Shown here piece by piece: positions 44,663-56,529 of a stretch of DNA of 64,000 nt. Location: NCBI RefSeq assembly GCF_001424755.1, contig NZ_LMRF01000001.1, positions 919,967-983,966 of the forward strand. Reading direction: 5' to 3'. This DNA comes from Marmoricola sp. Leaf446 (GTDB lineage Bacteria; Actinomycetota; Actinomycetes; Propionibacteriales; Nocardioidaceae). Positions within the stretch are counted from its first letter, which is position 1; the number at the start of each line of letters is the position of its first letter. Below the pieces are notes generated by a model. It did no database searches, had not been told where the DNA came from, and was given only the letters and a program-made list of their open reading frames with translations. The position numbers and the translations under genes were made by a program.

Positions 44663-45646
44663 TCAGATCAGCCCGAGCCCCTTGACCGCGTCGCGCTCCT
44701 CGGCGAGCTCGGCGGTGGACTTGTCGATGCGACCGCGGGAGAAGTCGTCGATGTCCAGGCCCTGGACGATCTCCCAGTCGCCGTCCTTGGTGGTGACGGG
44801 GAAGGAGGAGATCAGGCCCTCGGGGACGCCGTAGGAGCCGTCGGAGACGACCGCCATGGAGACCCAGTCGTCCTGGGCGGAGCCGTGCAGCCAGTCGCGG
44901 GCGGCGTCGACGGTGGCGGACGCGGCCGACGCGGCCGAGGAGGAGCCCCGGGCGTCGATGATCGCGGCGCCGCGCTTGGCGACGGTCGGGATGAAGGTGT
45001 TCTCCAGCCAGTCCTGGTCGCCGACGGCCTCGGCGGCGTTCTGACCACGGACCTCGGCATGGAACAGGTCGGGGTACTGCGTGGCGGAGTGGTTGCCCCA
45101 GATCGTCATCTTCTTGATCTCGGTCACCGAGGCGCCGGTCTTGGCGGCCAGCTGCGAGATCGCCCGGTTGTGGTCGAGGCGGGTCAGCGCCGAGAACCGC
45201 GAGGGGTCGATGTCGGGTGCGTTGGTCATGGCGATCAGCGCGTTGGTGTTGGCCGGGTTGCCGGTGACGCCGATGCGGACGTCGTCGGCGGCGACGGCGT
45301 TGAGCGCCTTGCCCTGGGCGGTGAAGATCGCGCCGTTGGCCTCCAGCAGGTCGCCGCGCTCCATGCCCGGGCCGCGGGGACGCGCGCCGACGAGCAGGGC
45401 GAGGTTGACGCCGTCGAACACCTTCTCGGCCTCGTGGCCGATCTCGATGCCGGCCAGGCCGGGGAACGCGCAGTCGTCGAGCTCCATGACCACGCCCTCG
45501 AGGGTCTTGAGCGCGGGCTCGATCTCCAGCAGGCGCAGCTCGATCGGCCGGTCGCCGAGCGCTCCGCTCGCGAGACGGAAGAGCAGGCTGTAGCCGATCT
45601 GGCCGGCGGCACCGGTGACGGCGACCTTCAACGGAGTGGGGCTCAC
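44663..45646 (-). CDS. mdh: Malate dehydrogenase
   Basis: The TCA-cycle NAD-dependent enzyme, 327 aa. Features are the NAD loop [59 protein letters not shown] and the catalytic His in [13 protein letters not shown]. The order and length fit the cytosolic-type group used by most actinobacteria. Start ATG (minus strand) is near a GGAGAAACC site. The sugar transport operon lies directly upstream on the same strand, 73 bp away, but is functionally separate. Confidence 0.97.
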   Translation of the reverse strand: MSPTPLKVAVTGAAGQIGYSLLFRLASGALGDRPIELRLLEIEPALKTLEGVVMELDDCAFPGLAGIEIGHEAEKVFDGVNLALLVGARPRGPGMERGDLLEANGAIFTAQGKALNAVAADDVRIGVTGNPANTNALIAMTNAPDIDPSRFSALTRLDHNRAISQLAAKTGASVTEIKKMTIWGNHSATQYPDLFHAEVRGQNAAEAVGDQDWLENTFIPTVAKRGAAIIDARGSSSAASAASATVDAARDWLHGSAQDDWVSMAVVSDGSYGVPEGLISSFPVTTKDGDWEIVQGLDIDDFSRGRIDKSTAELAEERDAVKGLGLI

Positions 45647-45719
45647 GGTTTCTCCTGGTACGACGGGGGCGCGGACCCGTCCGACGCTAGCAGCGCCTCG
45701 CCGGCCTGCGCCCCCGGCC

Positions 45720-46574
45720 TCACTCCTTGACCGCCCCGGTGGTGGTGTTGACGATGCGCTTCTGGAACACGAAGAACACCAGTGCCACCGGCAGCGTCAT
45801 CAGCAGCGCCGCGGCCAGCTTGAGGGGGTACTGCGTGCCCTGGCTGAGCGCGCCCGACGCGAGCTGGGCGACGCCCTTGGTGAGGGTGAACAGTCCCGGG
45901 TCCTGGCTGGCCACGATGAAGTGGTTGAGCTCGTTCCACGACGCCTGGAAGGACAGGATGATCACCGTCATCACCGCCGGCCGCGCCATCGGGAGCACCA
46001 CCGACCAGAAGATCCGGAACGTGCCGGCGCCGTCGATGCGGGCCGCCTCCTCGACGCTGGCCGGGATGGACTCGAAGAAGCCCTTCATGATGAACACCGC
46101 GGACGCGTCGGCCAGCAGCGGGATGATCAGGCCGGCGTAGGAGTCGTAGATGGCCAGCTGGTTGATGACCAGGAACTTCGGGATCAGCAGCACCACGTTG
46201 GGCACCGCCATGATCGCCACCAGCACGGCGAAGGCCAGGGCCCGGCCGCGGAACGGCACCCGCGCGAGCGCGTAGCCCGCCATCGAGCAGAACAGCACCC
46301 GCCCGGTGGTGACGACGAGGGTCACGATCACCGAGTTGGCGAACCACGTCGGCAGCGGCGAGTCGGAGAACAGGGTGCGGTAGGCCTCGGCGGTCGCCGT
46401 CGAGGGCACCAGGGACAGCGGGTTGGCGGCGGCGTCGGCCTCGGTCTTGAACGACGTCGCGACCTGGATCAGGAACGGCATCACGTAGACGACCGCGAGC
46501 AGCGCCAGCACGGCGTACGTCACGTAGGTGCCGGTCGCGCGCGCCCGCGGCGCGGTGGTCGTCGCGGTGCTCAT
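45720..46574 (-). CDS. Carbohydrate ABC transporter permease (MalG type)
   Basis: A 284-aa permease with six helices and the ABC importer coupling loop [21 protein letters not shown] (EAA motif). The N-terminus [15 protein letters not shown] is short and cytoplasmic. The gene overlaps the upstream permease by 4 bp. With the other permease and the substrate-binding protein it makes a sugar importer. No ATPase gene is in the cluster, so a shared multiple-sugar ATPase (MsiK type) encoded elsewhere is likely. Substrate probably an oligosaccharide such as maltodextrin, from the adjacent debranching enzyme. Confidence 0.92.
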   Translation of the reverse strand: MSTATTTAPRARATGTYVTYAVLALLAVVYVMPFLIQVATSFKTEADAAANPLSLVPSTATAEAYRTLFSDSPLPTWFANSVIVTLVVTTGRVLFCSMAGYALARVPFRGRALAFAVLVAIMAVPNVVLLIPKFLVINQLAIYDSYAGLIIPLLADASAVFIMKGFFESIPASVEEAARIDGAGTFRIFWSVVLPMARPAVMTVIILSFQASWNELNHFIVASQDPGLFTLTKGVAQLASGALSQGTQYPLKLAAALLMTLPVALVFFVFQKRIVNTTTGAVKE

Positions 46575-47680
46575 GCCGCACCCCCGGCGACGCCGCCACC
46601 CTGCTGGCGGGCGGTGACGCCCGCGCGGACGGCGTCGGCCCGGGCGCGCTCGCCCCGGGACCCGCGGTCCTCCGAGAGCACCCACCGCTGCACCAGCGTG
46701 AGCACCACGATGATCGCGAACAGCACGAACGCGATCGCCGCGCCCTGGCCCCACTGCTGGTTGACGAAGGCCGACTGGAAGGAGAGGTACGCCGGGGTGA
46801 GGGTCGTCTTCGCGGGGCCACCCTGGGTGCCGGTGTAGATCTGGTCGAACACCTGCCAGGTGCCGATCAGGCCCAGCGTGAGCACCGTGAACAGGGTGGG
46901 TCGCAGCATCGGCAGCGTCACGAAGCGGAACCGCTGCCAGGCGTTGGCGCCGTCGATGAGGCCCGCCTCCTCGATCTCGTCGCCGATGTTGTTCAGGGCC
47001 GCGATGAACAGCAGCATGAAGGTGCCCGAGGTGGTGAACACCGCCATCAGCACGAACGCGCTCATCGCCACCGAGGGGCCGGCCACCCAGTCCCACCAGG
47101 TGATGCCGAGGAAGCCGTTCTCGCCCAGCGCCGCCGGGGCCCGGTCGACCCCCACCGCCCCGAGCAGCAGGTGCAGCACCCCGCGCGGGTCCTGGAACCA
47201 GGCCGGGCCGTTGAGCCCGAACCAGCCCAGGATCTTGTTGACCACGCCGGTGGTGCTGAACAGGAACAGCCACAGCACCGTGATCGCCACCGAGCTGGTC
47301 ACCGAGGGGAAGTAGAACGCCGTGCGGAAGAAGCCCCGCCCGCGCAGCGACCGGCGCGTCACCAGGACGGCCAGGAGCAGCGCGATCATCGTCTGCAGCG
47401 GCACCACCAGCACGACGTAGAACAGGTTGTTGCGCAGCGAGGTGCCGAAGTCGCGCTCCGCCAGCCCGCCGCCGGCGAGGATCTGGCGGTAGTTCTCCAG
47501 GCCGACGAAGCCGACGTCGCCGCCGAACGGGCTGCCGTTGCCGCGCCAGTCCGAGACCGAGACCCACAGCGCCATCAGCACCGGCGCCACCAGGAACAGC
47601 CCCAGCAGGACGACGACGGGCAGCATCAGGACCCAGCCGTCGCGGCTCTGCCCGCCGCGACGGCTGCGTGGACGCGCCAT
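46571..47680 (-). CDS. Carbohydrate ABC transporter permease (MalF type)
   Basis: A 369-aa permease with six to seven helices and the coupling loop EEAGLIDGANAWQRFRFVTLP. About residues 155-205 form a long periplasmic insertion between helices (NGPAWFQDPRGVLHLLLG and following), longer than in typical family members of about 300 aa, and the C-terminus has an Arg-rich tail. Paired with the MalG-type permease. The stop overlaps the next gene's start. Confidence 0.92.
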   Translation of the reverse strand: MARPRSRRGGQSRDGWVLMLPVVVLLGLFLVAPVLMALWVSVSDWRGNGSPFGGDVGFVGLENYRQILAGGGLAERDFGTSLRNNLFYVVLVVPLQTMIALLLAVLVTRRSLRGRGFFRTAFYFPSVTSSVAITVLWLFLFSTTGVVNKILGWFGLNGPAWFQDPRGVLHLLLGAVGVDRAPAALGENGFLGITWWDWVAGPSVAMSAFVLMAVFTTSGTFMLLFIAALNNIGDEIEEAGLIDGANAWQRFRFVTLPMLRPTLFTVLTLGLIGTWQVFDQIYTGTQGGPAKTTLTPAYLSFQSAFVNQQWGQGAAIAFVLFAIIVVLTLVQRWVLSEDRGSRGERARADAVRAGVTARQQGGGVAGGAA

Positions 47681-47684
47681 CCGG

Positions 47685-48932
47685 CTACTGCCCCACGGTC
47701 GCCTGCAGCGACTGCTGCACCGACTCCAGGATGGCGGCGGGGTCGCCGTCGGCGAGGCCCTCGAGCTGGGAGTTGAAGTCGGTGATGACGTCGGCCGCGC
47801 CCACCGTCGACGGCGGGTTCTGCGCGTAGTCGGCGCCGTCGATGAACGGCGCGACCTCCGGCGACTCCTCCTTGTAGGCCGCGGCAGCGGACTCGACCGA
47901 CGGGATCACGCCGAACGCCTGGGCGAACGCCGCCTGGTCCTCGGCGGAGGTCAGCTTCTCGACGAGGTCGACGGCCTGCTCCTGCTCGGGGCTGGACTCG
48001 GCGATGCCCCAGCAGTTGGTGAACGCCAGGGTGCCCTTGCCCTGCGGGCCCGCGGGCAGCTCCGCGACGGTGTAGTCGACGTCGGGGAAGTCGTTCTGCA
48101 TCGCCCCGACCAGCCAGTTGCCCTCGATCGTCATCGGGGCGAGCTCCTTGCCGAAGGCCTCGCCGCCCCAGCCGGCGCCCAGGGTGGAGGAGTACTGCGC
48201 CGACCCGTCCTGGAGCAGCTGCTGCACGTAGTCGAGCGCCTCCTGGTTCTCCGGGGTGTCGACGGTCGCCTCGGTCTGCTGCTCGTCGGTCATCGCGCCG
48301 CCGGCCTGGGGGAAGAACGCCCCGACCCGCTGGTACTCCGGGCTGAAGGCCAGGCCCGGCTGCTCGCCCTGCTTCAGCTCGGCCGCGACGTCGGCGAGCT
48401 CCTCCCAGGTGGTCGGGACGTCGGCGTCGGTCAGGCCGGCGGCCTCCCACTTCGTGGTGTTGATCCACAGCGCGAGCGTGGAGAAGTCCTTGGGTGCGCA
48501 GTAGAACTCGTCGTCGACGGTGAAGGCCTGACGCAGGTTGGGGTAGAAGTCGTCGGCGTTGCTGAGCTGGTCGCCGTACGCCAGGAGCGAGCCGTTCTCG
48601 ACGTAGCCGCCGAGCTGGTCGGTGCTCATGTAGAACACGTCGGGCGGGTTGTTCGACGCGAAGCCCTGGCTCAGCTGCTGGTTGAGGTCGGAGGCCACGG
48701 TGACCTCGGCGTCGGTGCCGCTCTCCTGCGACCAGTCGGCGACGGCCTTCTCCACGGCCTTGGTCTCGGCGTCGCCGGAGGAGCCGATCAGCACGGTGAT
48801 CTTGCCGTCGCCGCCCTCGCCGGAGGACCCGCCGTCGTCGAAGCCGGACCCGCCGCCGCAGGCGGACAGGGTGAGCAGGCCGGCGCAGGCGGCGGCGGCG
48901 ACCGAGGCGAGGGAGGTGCGGTTGCGGGACAT
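47685..48932 (-). CDS. Extracellular sugar-binding lipoprotein
   Basis: A 415-aa ABC substrate-binding protein. The signal ends at lipobox LSAC, then a Gly/Ser-rich linker, and a two-lobed solute-binding fold of the SBP_bac_1 class (KITVLIGSSGDAETKAVEKA, WINTTKWEAAGLTDADVPTTW, PMTIEGNWLVGAMQNDFPDV). Length is normal for maltose/oligosaccharide binders. First gene of the three-gene importer operon; the LacI regulator follows upstream. It lies 4 bp from the MalF-type permease. Confidence 0.92.
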   Translation of the reverse strand: MSRNRTSLASVAAAACAGLLTLSACGGGSGFDDGGSSGEGGDGKITVLIGSSGDAETKAVEKAVADWSQESGTDAEVTVASDLNQQLSQGFASNNPPDVFYMSTDQLGGYVENGSLLAYGDQLSNADDFYPNLRQAFTVDDEFYCAPKDFSTLALWINTTKWEAAGLTDADVPTTWEELADVAAELKQGEQPGLAFSPEYQRVGAFFPQAGGAMTDEQQTEATVDTPENQEALDYVQQLLQDGSAQYSSTLGAGWGGEAFGKELAPMTIEGNWLVGAMQNDFPDVDYTVAELPAGPQGKGTLAFTNCWGIAESSPEQEQAVDLVEKLTSAEDQAAFAQAFGVIPSVESAAAAYKEESPEVAPFIDGADYAQNPPSTVGAADVITDFNSQLEGLADGDPAAILESVQQSLQATVGQ

Positions 48933-48967
48933 GGGTTCTCCAGGTGGTGGGTGAGGAGGGGGACGGG

Positions 48968-50020
48968 TCAGCGGGCCAGGCTGGAGTCGCGGACCACCAG
49001 CCGGGGTGGGAGCAGGGCGTGCGTGGCCGAGGGGCGTACGCCGCTCAGCTCGGCGTCGATCAGGCGCATCAGCGCCGCCGCCACGTCGGCGAGCGGCTGG
49101 TCGACGCTGGTCAGGCCGGGGGTGGTGAGCGCGGCCGACGGCGAGTTGTCGAAGCCGGTCACGGCGACGTCGCGGCCCGGCCGGAGCCCGCGCTCGGACA
49201 GGGCGCGCAGCACCCCGAGCGCGAGCGTGTCGGAGACGCACACCAGTGCGGTGGGGACCGGGCCCCCGCGGGGGGCGTCCAGCAGCCGGTGCGCGGCGTC
49301 GCGGCCGGCGTCGAACTCGTCGACCACGTGGGCCTGCACCCGGGCGGGCAGGCCGAGGTCGGCGCAGGCCTCGCGCCAGCCCCGCTCCCGGTCACGACCC
49401 AGGTCGGAGTCGGCTGGCCAGCCCACCAGACCGATCTCGCTGTGCCCCTGCCCGGCGAGGTGCTCGACCGCCGCGCGGATGCCGGCGGCGCCGTCGACGT
49501 CGACCCACGGGAAGGCGCCGGGGGATTCGGGATCGGGGTCCCACGAACGGCCGAAGCAGGCGAAGGTGACGCCCTGCTCGCGCATCCAGCGCATCCGCGC
49601 GTCGTCGCGGTGGGCGCCGGTGAGCACGAAGGCGTCGACCGCCGTGGTCTGGCGCAGCTCCTGGTAGGCCGCCAGCTCGGCGGTGTCCCCGGCGGCGTGG
49701 CACACGATGAGGTGGTAGCCCAGTCCCGAGGCCGACTCGGCCAGCGCGTGCAGGAACTGGTCGAGCAGCAGCGCCGCGCGGTCCTGACGCGAGCGCTCGA
49801 CCCGGACCCCCACGAGCCGCGAGGTCTGGCTGCGCAGCGTGCGGGCGGAGCGGTTGGGGCGGTAGTCGAGGTCCTCGATCGCCGACCGGACCCGGGCCAG
49901 GGTCTCGTCGCTGAGGCGGTCGGGGTGGTTGAGCGCGTTGGAGACCGTCATGGCCGAGACCTCGGCCCGGCGCGCGACGTCGTCGAGCGTCGCGCCGCGG
50001 TGGCGGCTCGGTCCTCGCAC
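48968..50020 (-). CDS. LacI-family transcriptional regulator
   Basis: A 350-aa regulator with a LacI HTH at the N-terminus (ATLDDVARRAEVSAMTVSNA, hinge RPNRSARTLRSQ) and a periplasmic-binding-like effector domain. It sits just upstream of the sugar importer, same strand, 35 bp apart, and its start is 37 bp from the TTTTAGCGCTAAAA palindrome. It probably represses both the importer operon and the divergent debranching gene until an inducing sugar binds. Confidence 0.93.
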   Translation of the reverse strand: MRGPSRHRGATLDDVARRAEVSAMTVSNALNHPDRLSDETLARVRSAIEDLDYRPNRSARTLRSQTSRLVGVRVERSRQDRAALLLDQFLHALAESASGLGYHLIVCHAAGDTAELAAYQELRQTTAVDAFVLTGAHRDDARMRWMREQGVTFACFGRSWDPDPESPGAFPWVDVDGAAGIRAAVEHLAGQGHSEIGLVGWPADSDLGRDRERGWREACADLGLPARVQAHVVDEFDAGRDAAHRLLDAPRGGPVPTALVCVSDTLALGVLRALSERGLRPGRDVAVTGFDNSPSAALTTPGLTSVDQPLADVAAALMRLIDAELSGVRPSATHALLPPRLVVRDSSLAR

Positions 50021-50057
50021 GGGCTGACTCCTTCGTCGTGGTTGCGTCGCGGCGGTG

Positions 50058-50071
50058 TTTTAGCGCTAAAA
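50058..50071. promoter_or_regulatory. LacI-type operator
   Basis: TTTTAGCGCTAAAA is a perfect 14-bp palindrome with the central CG typical of LacI-family sites, in an otherwise GC-rich region. It lies between the LacI gene and the divergent glycosidase gene, 6 bp before the latter's GTG, so binding would block that promoter and probably also autoregulate the LacI gene. Confidence 0.9.
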
Positions 50072-50077
50072 TCAAGT

Positions 50078-52165
50078 GTGACCGAACGTACAAAGGCGGG
50101 TGCTCCACCGTCAACCCTGCGTCCGCGGCGGCTGCAGCCGCTGCTCCACGACCTCGCCACCGCCGTGGCCGCGCCGGGCCTGGTGCTGGCCGAGCCGGAC
50201 GGCTGCGTGCGGCCGCGGCCGACCGGGGGCGTGGCGGGCTGGTACGTCGCCGACGTGCGGCTGCTGCGTCGGCTCGAGCTCTCCGTCGACGGCTCCGGCC
50301 TGGAGCTGGTGCGGGCCGACGCGACCGGCACCCGCCACCACGAGTTCGTCCACGTCGCGCGCGGCCTCGGGGACGAGCAGCCCGACCCCACGGTGGTGCT
50401 CCGCCACGTGCGCGACCTCGGCCCCGACACCCTGACCGAGCGGGTGCGCGTGCGCAGCACCGCCCAGGCGCCGGTGCAGGTGGTGCTCCACCTCGACGTC
50501 GAGGCCGACCTCGCGCCGGTGCACGAGGTCAAGCAGGGCGGCCGCCCCGATGCCGTCACCCCGGCGACCGACGGCGACGGCGCCCTGCGCTGGGCCGCCC
50601 GCGGCCGCGACGTGCGGCTGGTCGCCGACGGCGCCACGGTCGAGGTGGCCGAGCGTGGCGCGCGGCTGACCTGGACGCTCGACCTGGCGCCGGGCGAGCA
50701 CGCCGAGGTGGAGGTGCGGGCGCACGCCGAGGGGCCGGTCCGCTTCGCCTCCGGAGCGGCCGAGGAGGGCGGCGCCTGGACCGACCGGGTGGGCGTCGGC
50801 GCCCCCGACCCGCGGCTCGCGCGACTGGTCGGGCGCAGCCTGGGCGACCTCGACGGGCTGCTGCTCCGCGACGCCCCCGACGGGGGCGACCGGTTCCTCG
50901 CCGCCGGCAGCCCGTGGTTCCTCACCCTGTTCGGCCGCGACTCGCTGTGGGCGGCGCGGCTGCTGCTGCCGGTCGACGTCGACCTGGCGCTCTCGACGCT
51001 GCGGGTGCTCGCCCGACGCCAGGGGGAGCGCGAGGACCCCGCCACCGAGGAGCAGCCCGGCAAGATCCTGCACGAGGTCCGCGATCCCGAGCTCGACCAC
51101 CTGCTGCCGCCGCTCTACTACGGCACCGTCGACGCCACCCCGCTGTTCGTGTGCCTGCTCGCCGACGCCGCCCGCTGGGGCGCCGACCCCGACCAGGTCC
51201 GGGCGCTGCTCCCGGCGGCGCGCCGCTGCCTGGAGTGGCAGCTGGAGCAGGCCCGCGAGACCGGCTGGCTGCGCTACGTCGACCACTCCGGGACCGGCCT
51301 GTCCAACCAGGGCTGGAAGGACAGCCACGACTCGGTGCAGTTCGCCGACGGCCGGCTGGCCGACGCGCCGATCGCGCTGTGCGAGGTGCAGGCCTACGCC
51401 TACGAGGCCGCGGTCGCGGGAGCGGCGCTGCTGGCGGCGTACGACGAGCCCCCGGTGCCCGGCCTGACCGGCTGGGCCGAGGACCTGCGCACCCGCTTCC
51501 GTCGCGACTTCTGGGTCGGCACCCCCGAGGGCGGCCACGTCGCCATCGCCCTGGACCGCGACGGCGTCCGGGTCGACTCCGTGACCTCCAACCTCGGCCA
51601 CCTGCTCGGCACCGGCATCCTGAGCGAGGCGCAGTCGGCCCGGGTGGCGGCGCTGCTCGTCGGCGAGCTGCGGTCGGGCTTCGGCGTGCACACCCTGACG
51701 CCGCGCTCGCCGCGGTTCTCCGAGCTGAGCTACCACGGCGGCTCGGTGTGGCCCCACGACACCGCCATCGCGGTGCGCGGCCTGGCCGCCGAGGGCCACC
51801 ACGCCGAGGCGGCCCTGCTCGCCGCCGACCTGGTCGCCGCCGCCGACGGCTTCGGGCACCGCCTGCCCGAGCTGTACGCCGGGGACAGCGCCGACGTCGT
51901 CGCGGCCCCGGCCGCCTACCCCGCAGCCTGCCGGCCCCAGGCCTGGTCGGCCGCCGGTGCGGTCGCCGCCCTCGTCGCCGCCACCGGCGTGCGTCCCGAC
52001 GGGCGCGGGGGCGCCCAGGTGCCCGAGCGGGTGGGCACCGCCCTCGGTCCGTTCCGGCTGACCGGGCTGCGCGTCGCCGGCGGCGACCTCGGGGTCGCGG
52101 TCGACGCCGACGGCCGGGTGGCGCTCGACCCCGTCCCGACGTCCGTGGCCGACGCCGCCGGGTGA
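50078..52165 (+). CDS. Glycogen-debranching-type glycosidase
   Basis: A 695-aa protein of the amylo-alpha-1,6-glucosidase type: an N-terminal glycogen-debranching N domain (about 20-230; GWYVADVRLLRRLELSVDG) and an (alpha/alpha)6 glucosidase domain (SPWFLTLFGRDSLWAARLLL, NQGWKDSHDSVQFADG, YHGGSVWPHDTAIAV). It releases alpha-1,6 branches or short oligosaccharides in the cytoplasm. The GTG at 50078 begins 6 bp after the operator, so either transcription is leaderless or translation starts at a later GTG; the first clear domain residues begin near residue 20. Divergent from LacI and the importer, which probably share its regulation. Confidence 0.85.
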   Translation: MTERTKAGAPPSTLRPRRLQPLLHDLATAVAAPGLVLAEPDGCVRPRPTGGVAGWYVADVRLLRRLELSVDGSGLELVRADATGTRHHEFVHVARGLGDEQPDPTVVLRHVRDLGPDTLTERVRVRSTAQAPVQVVLHLDVEADLAPVHEVKQGGRPDAVTPATDGDGALRWAARGRDVRLVADGATVEVAERGARLTWTLDLAPGEHAEVEVRAHAEGPVRFASGAAEEGGAWTDRVGVGAPDPRLARLVGRSLGDLDGLLLRDAPDGGDRFLAAGSPWFLTLFGRDSLWAARLLLPVDVDLALSTLRVLARRQGEREDPATEEQPGKILHEVRDPELDHLLPPLYYGTVDATPLFVCLLADAARWGADPDQVRALLPAARRCLEWQLEQARETGWLRYVDHSGTGLSNQGWKDSHDSVQFADGRLADAPIALCEVQAYAYEAAVAGAALLAAYDEPPVPGLTGWAEDLRTRFRRDFWVGTPEGGHVAIALDRDGVRVDSVTSNLGHLLGTGILSEAQSARVAALLVGELRSGFGVHTLTPRSPRFSELSYHGGSVWPHDTAIAVRGLAAEGHHAEAALLAADLVAAADGFGHRLPELYAGDSADVVAAPAAYPAACRPQAWSAAGAVAALVAATGVRPDGRGGAQVPERVGTALGPFRLTGLRVAGGDLGVAVDADGRVALDPVPTSVADAAG

Positions 52166-52180
52166 CCTAGGCTGGCCGGC

Positions 52181-52852
52181 ATGGAGCCGGTCGACCCGAG
52201 CAGGTTGCGCATCTCCGACGCCGACCGCCACAAGGTCGCGGAGTTCCTGCGCCAGGCCGCGGGGGAGGGGCGCATCGACCTGGACGAGCTCGACGACCGG
52301 CTCGAGGCGACGTACGCCGCGAAGACCTACGGCGACCTGGTCCCGCTCACCGTGGACCTGCCCGGTCACCAGGGCGCCACCCCCACGGTGCCGCCGCGGC
52401 CGGCGGGGTCACGCCCGCCCGCCCCGCGCACCGGGGGCGTGCCGGCCGGGCTCTCGCTGCCCGTCCACCACGGGTCGTCGGCCGTGCTGGGCGAGGTCAA
52501 GCGGCGCGGCGCGTGGGCGATCGGCGAGAGCCACACCGCCCTGGCCGTGATGGGCAACGTGCTGCTCGACCTGCGTCAGGCCCGCTTCGACGCCCCCGAG
52601 GTCGTCATCACGGCCAACGCGGTCATGGGCGAGGTGCTGGTGGTCGTCGACGCCCGCACCGTCGTGGTGGTCGAGGGCACCGGCGTGATGGGCACCTTCG
52701 AGGAGTCCCGGTCCTCGGTGGCCCCCGACACCGACGCCGACTCGCCCGTGGTGCGGGTGCGCGGGATCGCCCTGATGGGCAGCGTGCGGGTCCGGCGCAA
52801 GGGCCCACCGGGAGAGCTGCGCAAGCGGCTGCTCGGCCACGGCGGTCACTGA
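52181..52852 (+). CDS. DUF1707 and LiaF-like domain protein
   Basis: A 223-aa protein with an N-terminal DUF1707 domain ([20 protein letters not shown], then [20 protein letters not shown]), a Pro-rich linker (about 65-95) and a C-terminal LiaF-like beta domain ([32 protein letters not shown]). DUF1707 proteins are common in actinobacteria; the LiaF-like part is linked to cell-envelope stress responses. No membrane helix is evident, so it is cytoplasmic or peripheral. It lies 15 bp after the debranching gene but is functionally unrelated. Confidence 0.82.
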   Translation: MEPVDPSRLRISDADRHKVAEFLRQAAGEGRIDLDELDDRLEATYAAKTYGDLVPLTVDLPGHQGATPTVPPRPAGSRPPAPRTGGVPAGLSLPVHHGSSAVLGEVKRRGAWAIGESHTALAVMGNVLLDLRQARFDAPEVVITANAVMGEVLVVVDARTVVVVEGTGVMGTFEESRSSVAPDTDADSPVVRVRGIALMGSVRVRRKGPPGELRKRLLGHGGH

Positions 52853-52894
52853 GCACCCCGGGCACGCCGTCGGCGGGCGCGATAGTTTGGCCCG

Positions 52895-55114
<2,220 letters not shown>

Positions 55115-55126
55115 GGCCGCCTCGAC

Positions 55127-55191
55127 GGGTAGTCCGAGACGAGGAGCACCGGATGCCGGCCTCCGGCGGTGCTTTTCGTCTCGGACTACCC
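55127..55191 (+). repeat. Dispersed palindromic element, copy 2
   Basis: The left arm (55127-55151, GGGTAGTCCGAGACGAGGAG and following) and right arm (55167-55191, ending TCGGACTACCC) form a 25-bp inverted repeat around a 15-base spacer. Its right arm is identical over 22 bases to copy 1 near 31.1 kb, and the two stem positions that are imperfect as DNA become G-U pairs in plus-strand RNA. It starts 13 bp after icd, suggesting a transcript-end or 3'-UTR role, or a mobile palindrome. Confidence 0.85.
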
Positions 55192-55280
55192 GGCGTGGGG
55201 CGCGGGCGGACGGTGACGCACGCCACCCACGGGTTTCGGCGGATCGGGAACACGAGGAGAACCTCGTCGTTGTCGCAGGG

Positions 55281-56525
55281 GTGACCACGACGATCGAGGA
55301 CCCCCGCCTGGCGGCCACCGACGCGACTGACGGTGGTGTCGCCGCGCGACGGCGCACGGCCGGGCTCGCGCTGCTGGCGCTGGCCACGGGCGCGTTCGCG
55401 ATCGGCACCACCGAGTTCGTCTCGATGGGGCTGCTGCCGCAGCTGGCCAGCGGCGTCGGCGTCGACATCCCGACCGCCGGCCACGTCATCTCGGCGTACG
55501 CCGTGGGCGTGGTGGTCGGCGCGCCCGTGCTCGCCGTGCTCGGTGCCCGGCTGCCCCGACGCGGGCTGCTGCTGGCGCTGATGGGCGTGATCCTGCTGGG
55601 CAACGCGCTGACCGCGATCGCCCCGAGCTACGGCGCCCTGATGGGGGCGCGGTTCGTCTCCGGCCTCCCGCACGGCGCGTTCTTCGGTGTGGCCGCGCTG
55701 GTGGCGGCCGACCTCGTCGCCCCGCACCGACGCGCGCAGGCCGTCAGCCTGGTGATGACCGGCCTGACCGTCGCCACCCTGCTCGGCGTGCCCGCCGCGA
55801 CCTGGCTGGGCCAGGGCCTGGGCTGGCGCGCGGCGTACGGCCTCGTGGTCGCGCTCGCCGCGCTCACGCTCGTCCTGCTCGCGCTGCTGGTGCCGCGCGT
55901 GCCCGCCGACCGCGGGGCCAGCGGCCGCACCGAGCTGCGCGCGCTCAAGGAGCCGCAGGTCCTGCTCACCGCGCTGGCCGGTGCCATCGGCTTCGGCGGC
56001 ATGTTCGCGATCTACACCTACATCGCGCCCACCGTCACCGAGGTGGCCGGCCAGCGCGAGGGCATGGTGCCGGTCTACCTGCTGGCGTTCGGCGTCGGCT
56101 CGGTGCTGGGCACGCTGGTCGGCGGCCGGCTGGCCGACTGGTCGATCCTGCGCTCCACGGTGCTGGGTGCGGCCGCGATGGGCGTGCTGCTGGCGGCGTA
56201 CGCCGTGACCTCGCAGTGGCTCGTCCCCGGCATGCTGACCGTCTTCCTGATCTCCGCCTCGGGCGGCGTGTTCACGATCGGGCTGCAGATGCGGCTGATC
56301 CAGGTGGCCGGCAAGGCCCGCACCTTCGGCGCGGCGCTCAACCACTCCGCGCTCAACGCCGCCAACGCGCTCGGCGCCTGGCTCGGCGGCGTCACCGTCG
56401 CCGGCGGCCTGGGCTACCCCTCCACCGCATGGGTGGGCGTGGGCCTGTCGCTGCTCGGCCTGCTGGTGCTGGCCGTCTCGGTCACCCTGCAGCGTCGTAC
56501 GACGCTCGCGGCGGCCACCGCTTGA
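55281..56525 (+). CDS. MFS transporter, DHA1 drug/arabinose-efflux type
   Basis: A 414-aa major facilitator protein with 12 predicted helices. The N-terminal half has [20 protein letters not shown] and the motif-A-like loop [13 protein letters not shown], then [20 protein letters not shown], typical of AraJ/CmlA-like DHA1 exporters. It is likely an efflux pump for sugars or drugs. The GTG at 55281 is the chosen start; upstream, a small ACGAGGAGAACCTCGT hairpin may affect translation. Convergent with the GNAT gene (4 bp apart). Confidence 0.88.
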   Translation: MTTTIEDPRLAATDATDGGVAARRRTAGLALLALATGAFAIGTTEFVSMGLLPQLASGVGVDIPTAGHVISAYAVGVVVGAPVLAVLGARLPRRGLLLALMGVILLGNALTAIAPSYGALMGARFVSGLPHGAFFGVAALVAADLVAPHRRAQAVSLVMTGLTVATLLGVPAATWLGQGLGWRAAYGLVVALAALTLVLLALLVPRVPADRGASGRTELRALKEPQVLLTALAGAIGFGGMFAIYTYIAPTVTEVAGQREGMVPVYLLAFGVGSVLGTLVGGRLADWSILRSTVLGAAAMGVLLAAYAVTSQWLVPGMLTVFLISASGGVFTIGLQMRLIQVAGKARTFGAALNHSALNAANALGAWLGGVTVAGGLGYPSTAWVGVGLSLLGLLVLAVSVTLQRRTTLAAATA

Positions 56526-56529
56526 CGCG

